Shown here piece by piece: positions 24,659-34,689 of a stretch of 64,000 nucleotides of DNA. This stretch comes from Duganella rivi. Lineage in GTDB: Bacteria > Pseudomonadota > Gammaproteobacteria > Burkholderiales > Burkholderiaceae_D. Made by a program: the position numbers and the translations under genes. Under the pieces are notes generated by a model. That model made no database searches. It was not told where the DNA came from and was given only the letters and a program-made list of their open reading frames with translations. The stretch is from positions 434,001 through 498,000 of the forward strand of contig NZ_WWCK01000005.1 of assembly GCF_009857435.1 (NCBI RefSeq). The letters are read 5' to 3'. How positions within the stretch are numbered: position 1 is the stretch's first letter; the number at the start of each line of letters is the position of its first letter.

Positions 24659-25918
24659 TTAGCCGATGGCGAGGTCGCGGATGGCGGTGACTAGTTTGTC
24701 GAGGTCGGAGGTGCGGGTGAACAGGCCGGGGGTGACGCGGATGCAGGCGCCGCCTACTGGGCCTTTGCGCATCACGGTGAAGATGCCGTACTGCTCGACC
24801 AGGCGGTTCACCAGCACGGCGTTGGCTTCCGGCGTGGTGTGGCCGCGCACGCGGAACGAGGTCACCGCACCATAGGTGCCGGCATCGTCCGGCGTGAGCA
24901 CCTGGATGTTGGGCAGCTCGCGTACCTGGTGCACCCAATAGTCACGCAGCTCGCGCAGGCGGCGGCCGCGATTGGCGACGCCGATTTCTTCGTGCAGCTT
25001 GAGTGCCGCCGGTATCGTCATCAGCGCCGCTGCGTTCACCGTACCCGAATGCACGCGCGAGCGGATGTCCGTCACCGGGTAGTCTTCATCGCCGCGCTCC
25101 ACGCCGATATCGGCCAAGCGTTCTTTGCGAATGTGCAGGAAGCCCGTACCTAAAGGCGCGCCTACCCACTTATGCAGATTCGCGCCGACGAAATCCGCCC
25201 CCAGATCCGGCAGCTTGTAATCAAGCTGCCCCCACGACTGCGCCACGTCCACTATCACGTCGATGCCGCGCGGCTTGGCGATCTTGATGATCTCCTGCAC
25301 CGGCAGCACGAAGCCGGTGCGGTGGTTGATGTGCGTGAGCAGCAGCAGCTTGGTGCGCGGATGCTGGCGCATCGCTTTCTCGTACACGTCGATGGCGGCC
25401 TGGCGCGATACCGGCTCGGGAATCTGCACCAGCGCCACATTGGCGCCGTTGCGCTTCGCCAGATCGTTCATCGCATACTGCATGGCGTCGTAATCGAGAT
25501 TGCAGTACATGATGGTGTCGCCGCGCTTGAGCAGGCGGTAATTGCAGATCAGGTTTTGCAGCGACTCGGTGGCGCCACGCGTGATCGCCAATTCGTCTGC
25601 CGGCACGCCGGTATGCGCCGCCAGTTGCGCGCGCAATTGATCCATGCCTGCGCGATCAAACTGGCGGCGCAAATGGAAGGAGTTATAGCGGTTCAAGTAA
25701 TCGATATTGCGCTTGAAGTCCTCCGCCACCGGCCGCGCCATGATGCCGTAGTAGGCGTTTTCCAGGTTGACGAAATCGCTGGCGATGTCGTAACTCTGAG
25801 CGATACGATCCCAATCCGATTCCGCGGCAGGCGCCGCATACGCGCCCGGCGCCGCCAACGCCGTCAATCCCGCTGCTACTCCCAACAATTTACGCCGATT
25901 CGCCTGATGTGCATTCAT
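24659..25918 (-). CDS. Exported PLP-dependent class V aminotransferase-fold enzyme
   Basis: A 419-residue enzyme of the cysteine desulfurase/isopenicillin N epimerase (CefD-like) superfamily. The PLP-binding lysine lies in FVGANLHKWVGAP; the cofactor-binding ITRGATESL is also seen. The N-terminus is a Tat signal (NRRKLLGVAAGLTALAAPGAYA), so the folded cofactor-loaded protein should be exported. It starts 5 bases after the LysR gene and forms an operon with it. The reaction is unknown; periplasmic PLP enzymes of this type are uncommon. Confidence 0.85.
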   Translation of the reverse strand: MNAHQANRRKLLGVAAGLTALAAPGAYAAPAAESDWDRIAQSYDIASDFVNLENAYYGIMARPVAEDFKRNIDYLNRYNSFHLRRQFDRAGMDQLRAQLAAHTGVPADELAITRGATESLQNLICNYRLLKRGDTIMYCNLDYDAMQYAMNDLAKRNGANVALVQIPEPVSRQAAIDVYEKAMRQHPRTKLLLLTHINHRTGFVLPVQEIIKIAKPRGIDVIVDVAQSWGQLDYKLPDLGADFVGANLHKWVGAPLGTGFLHIRKERLADIGVERGDEDYPVTDIRSRVHSGTVNAAALMTIPAALKLHEEIGVANRGRRLRELRDYWVHQVRELPNIQVLTPDDAGTYGAVTSFRVRGHTTPEANAVLVNRLVEQYGIFTVMRKGPVGGACIRVTPGLFTRTSDLDKLVTAIRDLAIG

Positions 25919-25923
25919 ACTCT

Positions 25924-26820
25924 CTACTCCTGGAAATGTTTAGCCGCGTGCCGCACCAACTCCGTGAAATTCTTCACCGTGACCGACTTTTCGCGGGGGC
26001 GCGTAATCAAAGCAATCGCCGTGCCCAAGTCCTTGTTGCGGATATCTTGATAAGTCACGCCCTCGGCCCGGAACTGCGCTATCGACTCCGGGATGATGGC
26101 AACGCCGAATCCCGCCGCCGCCATGTTCACGCCCGACGAAATCTGCGGCGACTCCATTTCAATGCGCGGCGAGAAGCCGGCGGCGCGACACGCACTGATG
26201 ATGGCGTCGTGAAGTTCAGGATTGATCGCGCGCGGATAGAGGATGAAGGGATCACCGGCCAACTGCTTCAAATCGATGCTCCGGCGGTGGCCCAGCGGAT
26301 GGCCGCTGGGCAGCACGGCGATCATCTTCTCCTGCACCAGCGGCGTCACCTTCAACTCACCGCAATCGAGCGGCAGACGCACCATGGCGCAATCGACCTG
26401 CGCGTCGGCCAGCTTGCCGAGCAGCGCCACGCTGTTGCTCTCCTCCGTGCGGATCTTCACGCCGGGATAATCTTCCCGGAACTTGCGCAGCAGCCGCGCC
26501 ACCGTGGGATGGAAAACCGTGGAGCCGGCGAAGCCGATCGACAAGTTGCCGCTCTCGCCGCGCGCGGCCATCTTCACGTGTTCCAGCGCGTCGTTGGCGT
26601 CGTCCAGCACGCGCTGGGCGCGTTCGCGGAAAATCACGCCGGCCTCGGTCAACTCCACGCGGCGCGGGTGGCGCAGGAACAGCTTGGTGCCGATCTCGCG
26701 TTCCAGCTTGATGATCTGCTGGCTCAAGGGCGGTTGCGCGATCCCCAGACGCTCCGCCGCCACCGTGAAATGCAGGTGCTCGGCCACCGCCAGGAAGTAG
26801 CGCAGCTGGCGAAATTCCAT
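25924..26820 (-). CDS. LysR-family transcriptional regulator
   Basis: A 298-residue regulator with the N-terminal winged HTH (FRQLRYFLAVAEHLHFTVAA) and a C-terminal effector domain. It is co-transcribed with the exported PLP enzyme immediately downstream, which is unusual because LysR genes are more often divergent from their targets. The FUSC transporter gene is divergent at 26939, so it may control that gene, its own operon, or both. Confidence 0.93.
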   Translation of the reverse strand: MEFRQLRYFLAVAEHLHFTVAAERLGIAQPPLSQQIIKLEREIGTKLFLRHPRRVELTEAGVIFRERAQRVLDDANDALEHVKMAARGESGNLSIGFAGSTVFHPTVARLLRKFREDYPGVKIRTEESNSVALLGKLADAQVDCAMVRLPLDCGELKVTPLVQEKMIAVLPSGHPLGHRRSIDLKQLAGDPFILYPRAINPELHDAIISACRAAGFSPRIEMESPQISSGVNMAAAGFGVAIIPESIAQFRAEGVTYQDIRNKDLGTAIALITRPREKSVTVKNFTELVRHAAKHFQE

Positions 26821-26938
26821 GATTAGCCTTTCATCTCAAAATGCGTGATTGATTCACGCTTCGATATCTTTTTCGTCTTGAAGAGACTATCACGAAATAT
26901 TGGATTCGAGGGCGATGCTCTTTTAAGCTGTAGTCATC

Positions 26939-27988
26939 ATGTTCAAATCCATGCTCACCACTGCTGCTGCCAAGGCCAACCTGATGGATGGCATGCGCGC
27001 CGCCTCGGCCTCCGCCATCATGCTGCTGGTGGGCTGCGCGCTGCACGCACCGGATTTTTCCTGGGCGGCCATCGGCGCCTTCTGGACTTCGCTGGCGACC
27101 GCGCCGCAGACGGCGCGCAGCCGCTTGGCGTCGATGCTGTCGTTTGCCGTGCTATCGACGCTGGGCGGCGGCTTGGCCATCTACGCCGCGAGCCTGGGCG
27201 CAGCGGCAGCCGCGCTGACTATCCTGTTCTTCGTGACTGTCGCCGGTCTCACGCGCATTTGGGGCGACCAACCCTATCAAGTGGCGATCCTCGCGGCCAC
27301 CGCGTGCGTGGTGATGGTCGACCACCCTGCGGCTGGCGGCGCAAGCGGCTACGCGTATCTTGGCCTGTACTTGCTGGGCTGCCTGTTTGCCGCCGCACTG
27401 AGCACGGTGCTCTGGCAGATACACCCATCCGCGCCTGAATATCCTCACGATCGCTGGCATCAAGCGGCTGTGCAGTCGGCGCGCGGCGCCCTGCGCCAGC
27501 TGCGTGCCCATGCCTCGCTGTCCAGCGATGGCGTCCACTTCGCGCTGCGTCTCGGCGTCGCCACCACGGCGGCCTACCTGACGGTGCACGTGTTGGAACT
27601 ACCTTGCGGTTATTGGGCCACCATGGCCGTGCTGCTGATCTTGCAGCCGTCGGCGGCCGGCACCCTGCCGCGCAGCGTGGAGCGCGCGCTCGGCACCGTG
27701 GTCGGCACGCTGATCGCGGTCGCCATCGGCGAATTGGCGCACACGCCGCTGACCATCGCACTGGCCGTGTTCCCGTTGATTGGACTGACGATGGCCTTGC
27801 GGCCGGTGGGCTACAGCGTGTTCGTCGCCTTCCTGACGCCATCGTTCGTGCTGGTGGCCGATTACGCCATGCCTGCCATCGACTACAACTACGCCATGGC
27901 GCGACTGGAAAACAACCTGCTCGGCAGCGCCATCGCGATCGCTGCCACACTGATCCTGTGGCCTTTAACGGAACGCGTTAAAAAATGA
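26939..27988 (+). CDS. FUSC-family (aromatic acid exporter-like) membrane protein
   Basis: A 349-residue inner-membrane protein with two blocks of membrane helices separated by a soluble stretch, the FUSC/YccS-type layout; the second block reads YWATMAVLLILQPSAAGTLPRS, matching the family core. Members export aromatic acids such as p-hydroxybenzoate or related compounds. It is divergent from the LysR gene, a common arrangement for AaeB-like exporters. Confidence 0.82.
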   Translation: MFKSMLTTAAAKANLMDGMRAASASAIMLLVGCALHAPDFSWAAIGAFWTSLATAPQTARSRLASMLSFAVLSTLGGGLAIYAASLGAAAAALTILFFVTVAGLTRIWGDQPYQVAILAATACVVMVDHPAAGGASGYAYLGLYLLGCLFAAALSTVLWQIHPSAPEYPHDRWHQAAVQSARGALRQLRAHASLSSDGVHFALRLGVATTAAYLTVHVLELPCGYWATMAVLLILQPSAAGTLPRSVERALGTVVGTLIAVAIGELAHTPLTIALAVFPLIGLTMALRPVGYSVFVAFLTPSFVLVADYAMPAIDYNYAMARLENNLLGSAIAIAATLILWPLTERVKK

Positions 27989-28028
27989 CGGTAAAATGGA
28001 AGGCATTGATTGCACTTCCGTTCAACTC

Positions 28029-28352
28029 ATGTCTTTAGATTGCCAGTCCTGCGGCGCCTGTTGCGCCGCCTTCCGTGTCAGCTTTTACTGGAGCGAGTCC
28101 ACGCTGCATCCCGAGGGCAGCGTTCCGCGTGAACTGGTCACGCCGGTCTCGCCACACTACGTTGCGATGAAGGGCACGCTGCAACTGCCGTCGCGCTGCG
28201 TGAGCTTGCGCGGCGAGCTTGGTCAATCTGTCAGCTGCGACATCTACCCGCTGCGCTCCAGCACCTGCCGCGAATGCGAAGCCGGCTCCGAGCAGTGCCT
28301 GCGCGCCCGCGAGCTGGCGGGACTGGCTAACGACACGCGCGTCGCGGTCTGA
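28029..28352 (+). CDS. YkgJ-family cysteine cluster protein
   Basis: A 107-residue protein with the zinc/iron-binding cysteine pattern CQSCGACC near the start, a middle Cys (RCVSL), then C-x-IYPLRSSTCREC. This matches YkgJ/UPF0153 proteins. The start at 28029 gives the usual length; a frame from 27996 adds 11 residues. It follows the FUSC gene by about 40 bases. Biochemical role unknown. Confidence 0.85.
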   Translation: MSLDCQSCGACCAAFRVSFYWSESTLHPEGSVPRELVTPVSPHYVAMKGTLQLPSRCVSLRGELGQSVSCDIYPLRSSTCRECEAGSEQCLRARELAGLANDTRVAV

Positions 28353-28439
28353 CAAACAAATCGGCGCCCTCCTACACGGGCCGGTGGCGGCGGCCAATAA
28401 GATGAAACTCCCAGCAGCCCACCCGCCAGGAGTCTTGCC

Positions 28440-29024
28440 ATGTTTTCGCTCAAAAAACTCAGCCCGACCATTACCGACATGATCCGCTTCGACCACTCGC
28501 ATGTGCTGGTCAGCTTCCACCAATACACGGCCGACGCCAAGCCCAAGGTCAAGAAGGCCCTGGCCGAAACCATTGCCAGTGCGCTCGAAATCCACGCCAC
28601 GCTGGAAGAAGAACTGTTCTACCCGGCCGTGCGCAACATCGACAGCGGCGAGCCTGTGCTGCTCAAGAGCGTCCCCGAGCACAACGAAATGCGCCGCCTC
28701 ATCGGCGAGCTGCGCGCCACCGCGCCCACTGATGTTCGTCACGACCAACTGGTGCAACAACTGATGCGCGACGTCATCCATCACGTCGCCGATGAAGAAA
28801 CCGTGCTGCTGCCGCAAGCGGAACGCCTGCTGAGCAAAGACCGGCTGAGCGAGCTGGGCGCCGACATGACCAGGCGCCGCATCGAACTGGCCGGCCCGAA
28901 AGCGGGCAAGCTGGCGCTCGACACCGCCGTGGGCTTCTCCGGCAGCACCGCCGCGTGGACACTGGGCATTGTTGGCGCCCTGGCGGCGGCCACGCTGCTT
29001 AGCCGCAAGGCCAAGCCGGCGTAG
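28440..29024 (+). CDS. Hemerythrin-domain protein
   Basis: A 194-residue protein. The four-helix hemerythrin fold carries the expected ligands: FDHSHVLVSFHQY, HATLEEELFYPAV, PEHNEMRRL and IHHVADEETVLLPQ. It probably binds a di-iron centre and oxygen or nitric oxide. A C-terminal membrane segment (about residues 165-188) tethers it to the membrane, which is less usual. CAGGAG precedes the ATG. No clear operon partner. Confidence 0.88.
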   Translation: MFSLKKLSPTITDMIRFDHSHVLVSFHQYTADAKPKVKKALAETIASALEIHATLEEELFYPAVRNIDSGEPVLLKSVPEHNEMRRLIGELRATAPTDVRHDQLVQQLMRDVIHHVADEETVLLPQAERLLSKDRLSELGADMTRRRIELAGPKAGKLALDTAVGFSGSTAAWTLGIVGALAAATLLSRKAKPA

Positions 29025-29042
29025 ATCGCCCTCGGTCTCCGG

Positions 29043-29822
29043 TTAATCCCACGCCGAGGAATCGACGATCCCCTGTGCGCGAAACGCCGGTTTGCAGAAC
29101 AAGTATCCTTGCATCAGGTCGATGCCTGCCGCGTAAAGGAAGTCCCGCTCAGCCTTGGTTTCAATCCCTTCGGCCAGCACCCGCACCTTGAGCGCGGCGC
29201 ATATCGCAACCACGCCATGGACGATGGCCTGTTTCGGCGGGCTGCTATCGATATCGCGAACCAAGTCCATGTCGATCTTGATGATGTCGGGCTGGTACTC
29301 GGACAACAGGTTCAAGCCCGCATAGCCAGCGCCAAAGTCATCGATCGCGGTGCGGAAGCCGAAGCGATGGTATTCCCTGAAGATATTGACGAGATGCGGT
29401 CGATCCTGCACCTGCTCGCCTTCGGTCACTTCAAAAATGATACGCTCGATGGGAAAGCCGTAGTGTCGCGCCGCTTCGAACGTGCTGCGGATACACGCTG
29501 CCGGCTGGTAGACCGCGTTGGGCAGAAAATTAATCGACAATAAGCCCTCCAGGCCCAGCTCCGCAGCGCCCTTGATTGCTTGCACTCGGCAGGCCTGGTC
29601 GAACGAATAGCGGTTGTCCTCTGTTACCCGCGACAGGATAGAAAAAGCCGACTCGCCATTCGGCCCGCGCACCAACGCCTCGTTCGCATAGATCGAACGG
29701 TCACGCAGGTCAACAATGGGCTGGTAAGCGAACGCAATCTCAAACTCCAGTTCTTGCCCCTCTTTGCACTTCTGGCACTTGTCGGATGGCGTGCCGCCCT
29801 GCGCGAGTAAAGTCGACGTCAT
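29043..29822 (-). CDS. Stand-alone EAL-domain protein (c-di-GMP phosphodiesterase-like)
   Basis: A 259-residue EAL domain with only a short N-terminal CxxC segment (DKCQKCKEG, about residues 15-23) ahead. The EAL-type motif appears as NEALVRG, with metal/catalytic residues in FEVTEGE, AIDDFGAGYAGLNLL, IKIDMDLVRDID, AEGIET and QGYLFCKP, so hydrolysis of cyclic di-GMP to pGpG is plausible. The CxxC pair could sense redox or bind metal. Monocistronic. Confidence 0.9.
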   Translation of the reverse strand: MTSTLLAQGGTPSDKCQKCKEGQELEFEIAFAYQPIVDLRDRSIYANEALVRGPNGESAFSILSRVTEDNRYSFDQACRVQAIKGAAELGLEGLLSINFLPNAVYQPAACIRSTFEAARHYGFPIERIIFEVTEGEQVQDRPHLVNIFREYHRFGFRTAIDDFGAGYAGLNLLSEYQPDIIKIDMDLVRDIDSSPPKQAIVHGVVAICAALKVRVLAEGIETKAERDFLYAAGIDLMQGYLFCKPAFRAQGIVDSSAWD

Positions 29823-29907
29823 GTGAAACCTATTCTTCTTGAAGACTGCACTGGAAAATGCTATCGCTGGATTTCATGGTACTTCGCACGATTTGAAGAG
29901 ACAACAA

Positions 29908-29941
29908 AAAACCCGCTTCCTCCTGGGAGAAAGCGGGTTTT
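29908..29941 (-). terminator. Rho-independent terminator after tRNA-Thr
   Basis: Arms 29908-29918 and 29931-29941 (AAAACCCGCTT and its complement) close a 12-base loop; on the minus strand the hairpin is followed by TTTTTGTTG. It ends the tRNA transcript. Flanking Ts on both sides could let it act in either direction. Confidence 0.85.
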
Positions 29942-29953
29942 CTGATTATTTCT

Positions 29954-30029
29954 TGGTGCCGCTTGCCGGAATCGAACTGGCGACCTTTTCATTACGAATG
30001 AACTGCTCTACCGACTGAGCTAAAGCGGC
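29954..30029 (-). tRNA. tRNA-Thr (anticodon CGU)
   Basis: Minus strand, 76 bases with encoded CCA. The acceptor stem is GCCGCTT/AAGCGGC, the D-arm contains TAGCTCAGTCGGTAGAGC, the anticodon loop is TTCGTAA giving CGT, and the T-arm contains GTTCGATTCC. The overall sequence resembles E. coli tRNA-Thr(CGU). Confidence 0.95.
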
Positions 30030-30039
30030 GACGACCCGC

Positions 30040-30045
30040 ATTCTA
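30040..30045 (-). promoter_or_regulatory. -10 box of the tRNA-Thr promoter
   Basis: TAGAAT on the minus strand lies 11 bases ahead of the tRNA 5' end, the right place for the promoter. The -35 box is not clear. The rest of 30046-30136 shows no gene. Confidence 0.5.
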
Positions 30046-30136
30046 ACAAAGAACCTTCACCACACGCTAGCCCTAAAACGATAAATTTTAGACAGCGATG
30101 TAATTATTGCATTGCTTTCTGCGGATCTCAGGCTTC

Positions 30137-31138
30137 TCAGCCTTGATGGTAGCCAGTCACCACCGCCACCTCATCGCGCGAGCCCAGGAACACCGGCACG
30201 CGCTGGTGCAGCTTGGTCGGCTGGATGTCGAGGATGCGCTGCTTGCCATCGGTGGCCGCGCCGCCTGCCTGCTCGACGATGAAGGCCATCGGGTTCGCCT
30301 CATACATCAAGCGCAGCTTGCCCGGCACCGAGGTGTCGCGCAAATCGGCCGGATACATGAAGATGCCGCCGCGGTTCAGGATGCGGTGCACGTCCGCCAC
30401 CATCGACGCGATCCAGCGCATATTGAAGTTGGTGCCGCGCGGGCCGGTGTCGCCGGCCAGCAGTTCGCTGACGTAGCGCTGCACCGGCGGATGCCAGTGG
30501 CGCTGGTTCGACATATTGATCGCGAATTCCTTGGTCTTGGCAGGAATCTGCATGTCGCGCTGGGTCAGCACCCACGAACCCATCTCGCGATCCAGCGTGA
30601 AGCAGTTGACGCCATTGCCGGTGGTGAGCACCAGCATGGTCTGCGGGCCGTACACTGCGTAGCCGGCCGCCACTTGCTTGCTACCTGCCTGCATGAAGTC
30701 CGCTTCGCTCGGCTGGGTCATGCCTTCCGGCGCTTTCAGCACCGAGAAGATGGTGCCGATCGAGACGTTGACGTCGATGTTCGACGAGCCGTCCAGTGGA
30801 TCGAACAGCAGCATGTATTCGCCTTTTGGATAGCGGTTAGGAATCGGGTGGATGGATTCCATTTCTTCCGACGCCATCGCCGCCAGGTGGCCGCCCCACT
30901 CATTCGCTTCGAGCAGGATTTCGTTGGAGATGATGTCCAGTTTTTTCTGCACTTCGCCTTGCACGTTTTCGGTGTCGGCGGAACCCAGCACCTCGCCCAG
31001 CGCGCCTTTACCTACCGAGTGGCTGATGGTTTTGCACGCGCGCGCCACAACTTCAATCAGCAGGCGAAGTTCCGCCGGGATGTTGTCGTGGAGGCGCTGC
31101 TCTTCCACAAGATATTGCGTAAGACTGACTCGTTTCAT
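30137..31138 (-). CDS. fbp: Class 1 fructose-1,6-bisphosphatase
   Basis: Gluconeogenic enzyme converting fructose 1,6-bisphosphate to fructose 6-phosphate. The 333-residue product has the metal site [19 protein letters not shown] and the active-site [20 protein letters not shown]. The start at 31138 ([10 protein letters not shown]) has GAGG upstream and fits the family; the longer frame is unlikely. It follows pepN by 22 bases and may be co-transcribed. With aceA in this window it supports growth on acetate or fatty acids. Confidence 0.96.
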   Translation of the reverse strand: MKRVSLTQYLVEEQRLHDNIPAELRLLIEVVARACKTISHSVGKGALGEVLGSADTENVQGEVQKKLDIISNEILLEANEWGGHLAAMASEEMESIHPIPNRYPKGEYMLLFDPLDGSSNIDVNVSIGTIFSVLKAPEGMTQPSEADFMQAGSKQVAAGYAVYGPQTMLVLTTGNGVNCFTLDREMGSWVLTQRDMQIPAKTKEFAINMSNQRHWHPPVQRYVSELLAGDTGPRGTNFNMRWIASMVADVHRILNRGGIFMYPADLRDTSVPGKLRLMYEANPMAFIVEQAGGAATDGKQRILDIQPTKLHQRVPVFLGSRDEVAVVTGYHQG

Positions 31139-31160
31139 GTGATACCTCGGTTGATTGTGA

Positions 31161-33803
31161 TTAGTTTGCGAGCGCTTTGGTAATGACTTCAGCGACGTCA
31201 TTCGACAGCTTGCGCGCGGCGACTTTTTCCAGCGCCTGTTTCATCTTGGCTTGCAGCGCCGGCGCGTAACGGCGCCAGCGATCCATGGCGCGCGCCAGGC
31301 GCGCTGCCACTTGCGGGTTGATCGCATCGAGCTTGATGACAAACTCGGCCCAGAATTCGTATGCACTGCCATCGGCCGCGTGGAATTGCGACGGGTTGGC
31401 GCTGGTGAAGTTGAAGATCAGCGCGCGTGCGCGGTTCGGCGTTTTCAGCGTGAAGGCCGGGTGCTGCATCAGTTTGCGCACCGCCGCGACATTGGTGGTT
31501 GGCGCGGATGCCTGCATGGCAAACCACTTGTCGATGACCAGCGCTTCGTTTTCGAAGTCGTCGTAGAACGCCTTCAGGTACGGGCCTGCTTCGGCGCCGC
31601 TGTGGATCATCGCCACCAGCGCGGCCGAGCGGTCGGTCATGTTGGACGCATTTTCAAACTGCTGCTGCGCGAGCTTGAGCTCTGCCAGTTCCGGCGCCAC
31701 CATCAAGTAGGACAGGCACAGGTTCTTCAACGCGCGCTTGCCGGCCGACAGCGCATCCGGGCTGTACTCGCCCGGCGTTTGATTGGCGTGGTACTGCGCC
31801 AGCAGTTCTTCTTTCAAGGCCGCGCCGATGGTACGGCGCATGAATTGGCGCGCGGCGTGGATCGCATGCGGATCCACCACGTCCATCTGCTCGGCGATGA
31901 TGGTTTCCGACGGCAGGATCAGCGCCAGTTCGCGGAAGGCCGGATCCAGCGTTTCGTCGGTCAGCACGGCGCGCATGGCGTTGATAAAGGTGCTGTCCAG
32001 TTTCAGGTTCGCCGCGCCGTTGGAAGCCACTTGCGCGGTCAGCTTGAGCAGGCGCTCCATTGCCAGGCGCTGGCCTGCCTCCCAGCGGTTGACTGGGTCG
32101 CTGTCATGGCTGAACAGGTGCAGCAGTTCGTCGTCGGTGTAGTCGTATTCGAGGATCACCGGGGCCGAGAAGTCGCGCAGGATCGACGGCGTAGGACGCT
32201 CGTCCACCTGGCGGAAGCGGAAGATCTGTTCTTGCTCGGTCAATTCCAGCACCACCGTGGTGGCGCCCTTGGCGTGCTTGCCGTTCTCCAAGTGCAGCGG
32301 CAAGTCCCGGCCCTTGGCGTCGAGCAGGCCTACTGCGACTGGAATGTGGAACGGCAGCTTGTCCGCCTGGCCGCGCTGGCTCAGGATGATGTCGAAGTTG
32401 CGCTTGACCGCATCGTAGCGCGTGCGCGCAGTGACGACCGGCGTGCCGGCCTGCGAGTACCAGCGTTCGAACTGGCTCAAGTCGCGCCCATTGGCGTCGG
32501 CCATGGCGGCGCGGAAGTCATCGCATTCCACGGCTTGACCATCGTGGCGCTTGAAGTACAAGTCCATGCCTTTGCGGAAGCCCTCGCGGCCCAGCAAGGT
32601 TTGGTACATCCGCACGACTTCGGCGCCTTTTTCGTACACGGTCACGGTGTAGAAGTTGTTGATCTCGACGAAGGAGTCGGGACGCACCGGGTGCGACATC
32701 GGGCCCGCGTCTTCCGGGAACTGCGCCTGGCGCAGCGTGCGCACCTGGTCGATGCGGGTGACGGCGCGGCCGGAATCGGTGCCGATCATGTCGGCGCTGA
32801 ACTCCTGGTCGCGGAATACGGTCAAGCCTTCTTTCAGCGACAGCTGGAACCAGTCGCGGCACGTCACGCGGTTGCCAGTCCAGTTGTGGAAGTATTCGTG
32901 GCCGACCACCGCTTCAATGCCGGCGTAGTCGATGTCGGTCGCGGTGCGCGGATTGGCCAGCACGAACTTGGTGTTGAAGATGTTCAGGCCCTTGTTTTCC
33001 ATCGCGCCCATGTTGAAGTCGCCCACGGCGACGATCATGAAGCGATCCAGATCCAGCTCCAGGTTGAAGCGCTCTTCATCCCAGCGGATCGAGTTTTTCA
33101 GCGACTGCATGGCGTAGTCGGTTTTGTCGAGGTTGCCCTCTTCCACCCACACTTGCAGCAGCACTTCGCGGCCATCGGCCAGCTTGAATTTCTCTTCCTG
33201 GCACACCAGCTTGGCCGCGACCAGCGCAAACAAGTAGGACGGCTTCTTGAACGGGTCTTCCCACTTGGCGTAGTGGCGGCCGTCGCCGAGGTCGCCCTCT
33301 TCGATCAGGTTACCGTTGGACAGCAGCACCGGGTAAGCAGCCTTGTCGGCGCGCAGCATCACGGTGTACTTGGCCATCACGTCCGGGCGATCCGGGAAGA
33401 AGGTGATGCGGCGGAAGCCTTCGGCCTCGCACTGGGTGAAGAAGTTACCGTTCGAAACGTAAAGACCGGACAGGGTGGTGTTTTCCACCGGCGCGCAGAT
33501 GGTTTCGATTTCCAGCACCGCTTCCGCCGGGGCGTTGCGGATGGTCAGCGCCGACGACGTCAGTTCGTAGTCGCCGGCGTCCAGCAGTTTGCCGTTCAGG
33601 CGCACTTGCACCAGTTCGATTTCCTCGCCGTGCAACACGATGTCGTGGCTGGCCGAGGCGGGATTCTGGCGCACGGTGATGCGGTTGGCGACCACCGTGC
33701 GTGCCGGGGCCAGGTCAAAGCCCAGTTCTACCGTATCAACCAGGTAGGCGGGCGGGGTGTAATCTTTGCGGAAAATCGTCGTAGGGCTGCTGTCTGTGCG
33801 CAT
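31161..33803 (-). CDS. pepN: Aminopeptidase N
   Basis: M1-family zinc metallopeptidase of 880 residues, the usual PepN length. The exopeptidase motif GAMENKG and the zinc site [11 protein letters not shown] with its downstream Glu ([13 protein letters not shown]) are present, followed by the DUF3458 Ig-like and C-terminal helical domains. It removes N-terminal amino acids from peptides in the cytoplasm. It sits directly upstream of fbp. Confidence 0.97.
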   Translation of the reverse strand: MRTDSSPTTIFRKDYTPPAYLVDTVELGFDLAPARTVVANRITVRQNPASASHDIVLHGEEIELVQVRLNGKLLDAGDYELTSSALTIRNAPAEAVLEIETICAPVENTTLSGLYVSNGNFFTQCEAEGFRRITFFPDRPDVMAKYTVMLRADKAAYPVLLSNGNLIEEGDLGDGRHYAKWEDPFKKPSYLFALVAAKLVCQEEKFKLADGREVLLQVWVEEGNLDKTDYAMQSLKNSIRWDEERFNLELDLDRFMIVAVGDFNMGAMENKGLNIFNTKFVLANPRTATDIDYAGIEAVVGHEYFHNWTGNRVTCRDWFQLSLKEGLTVFRDQEFSADMIGTDSGRAVTRIDQVRTLRQAQFPEDAGPMSHPVRPDSFVEINNFYTVTVYEKGAEVVRMYQTLLGREGFRKGMDLYFKRHDGQAVECDDFRAAMADANGRDLSQFERWYSQAGTPVVTARTRYDAVKRNFDIILSQRGQADKLPFHIPVAVGLLDAKGRDLPLHLENGKHAKGATTVVLELTEQEQIFRFRQVDERPTPSILRDFSAPVILEYDYTDDELLHLFSHDSDPVNRWEAGQRLAMERLLKLTAQVASNGAANLKLDSTFINAMRAVLTDETLDPAFRELALILPSETIIAEQMDVVDPHAIHAARQFMRRTIGAALKEELLAQYHANQTPGEYSPDALSAGKRALKNLCLSYLMVAPELAELKLAQQQFENASNMTDRSAALVAMIHSGAEAGPYLKAFYDDFENEALVIDKWFAMQASAPTTNVAAVRKLMQHPAFTLKTPNRARALIFNFTSANPSQFHAADGSAYEFWAEFVIKLDAINPQVAARLARAMDRWRRYAPALQAKMKQALEKVAARKLSNDVAEVITKALAN

Positions 33804-34011
33804 TGGGAACTCTGGTGGGCGAAAGCAAAGACCTATTTTACCAATACCGGCGTCGGCCGACGCATGGAATTGTCATTTGGCTAAAACTAACCGAACTGTA
33901 AGTTGCCACTTTCCACGATGCGGTAACATTCTGTAATAATCATGCAAGGTTCAGAGGTGCGTCATACACTTAGCTCTGGAAAATACCGTCTTACCTGAGA
34001 GGGGCATTATC

Positions 34012-34689
34012 ATGAAATATCTCGCCGTTCTGGCGACCGCCGCTGCCATGCTGCTCAGCGGCTGCGCCACCACCATCCACAGCAATGTGACCGCTTTCAA
34101 TGACTGGCCGGCCGACATTCAAGATAAATCGTATGCATTTGAGGCGCCGCAGGGCGCCGACGACACGCTGGAATACCGCAATTACCAGGTGCTGGTCGCC
34201 AACGAACTGGGCAAGCTGGGCTTCCGCCAGGTGGCCGATAACCAACAGCCTAAGTTGCTCGTCGGCATGAAATTCTTCACGATTGACCATCCGGTACGGG
34301 TGTTGCAGGCCGACGATCCATTCATGGGCCCGTATTGGGGCCCGGGCTTCGGCCGCTATCAATATGGCTGGGGCTACTCGCGCTGGGCCTACCGTCCGTT
34401 CTTCTACGATCCTTATCGCTTCGGCCCGACGGTGGTGGAAGAGCGCATCAAGCACCAGTATCAGCGCCAGCTGCGCGTGACCATCAACAACGCCAACGGC
34501 GCCAAGCTGTATGACGTCACGGTGCAAAACACCAGCGGCGTGCAAGCGACGCCGCACGTGATGCCGGCGCTGGTGCAAAGCGCGTTCACCGGCTTCCCCG
34601 GCCAGAACGGCGTGCCGCGCAATATCGACATCACCATCGAGCCGAAGTCGGAAACGGTGGAAGTCAAAACCCCGCCGAAAGCCGGCTAA
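34012..34689 (+). CDS. DUF4136-type lipoprotein
   Basis: A 225-residue envelope lipoprotein. The lipobox LLSGC lies near residue 19 and a strong GAGAGGGG ribosome site precedes the ATG. The body shows the DUF4136 pattern (DKSYAFEAPQGADDTLEYRNY) with an aromatic/Gly/Pro-rich middle (GPYWGPGFGRYQYGWGY). The function of the family is unknown. The upstream gap 33804-34011 is AT-richer and probably holds divergent promoters for this gene and pepN. Confidence 0.82.
   Translation: MKYLAVLATAAAMLLSGCATTIHSNVTAFNDWPADIQDKSYAFEAPQGADDTLEYRNYQVLVANELGKLGFRQVADNQQPKLLVGMKFFTIDHPVRVLQADDPFMGPYWGPGFGRYQYGWGYSRWAYRPFFYDPYRFGPTVVEERIKHQYQRQLRVTINNANGAKLYDVTVQNTSGVQATPHVMPALVQSAFTGFPGQNGVPRNIDITIEPKSETVEVKTPPKAG

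Noticed and set aside
31251..33884. 877-codon open frame on the plus strand opposite pepN
   Set aside because: It is the mirror of a high-GC gene; its translation is His/Val/Gln-rich without motifs, while the minus strand encodes a complete aminopeptidase N.
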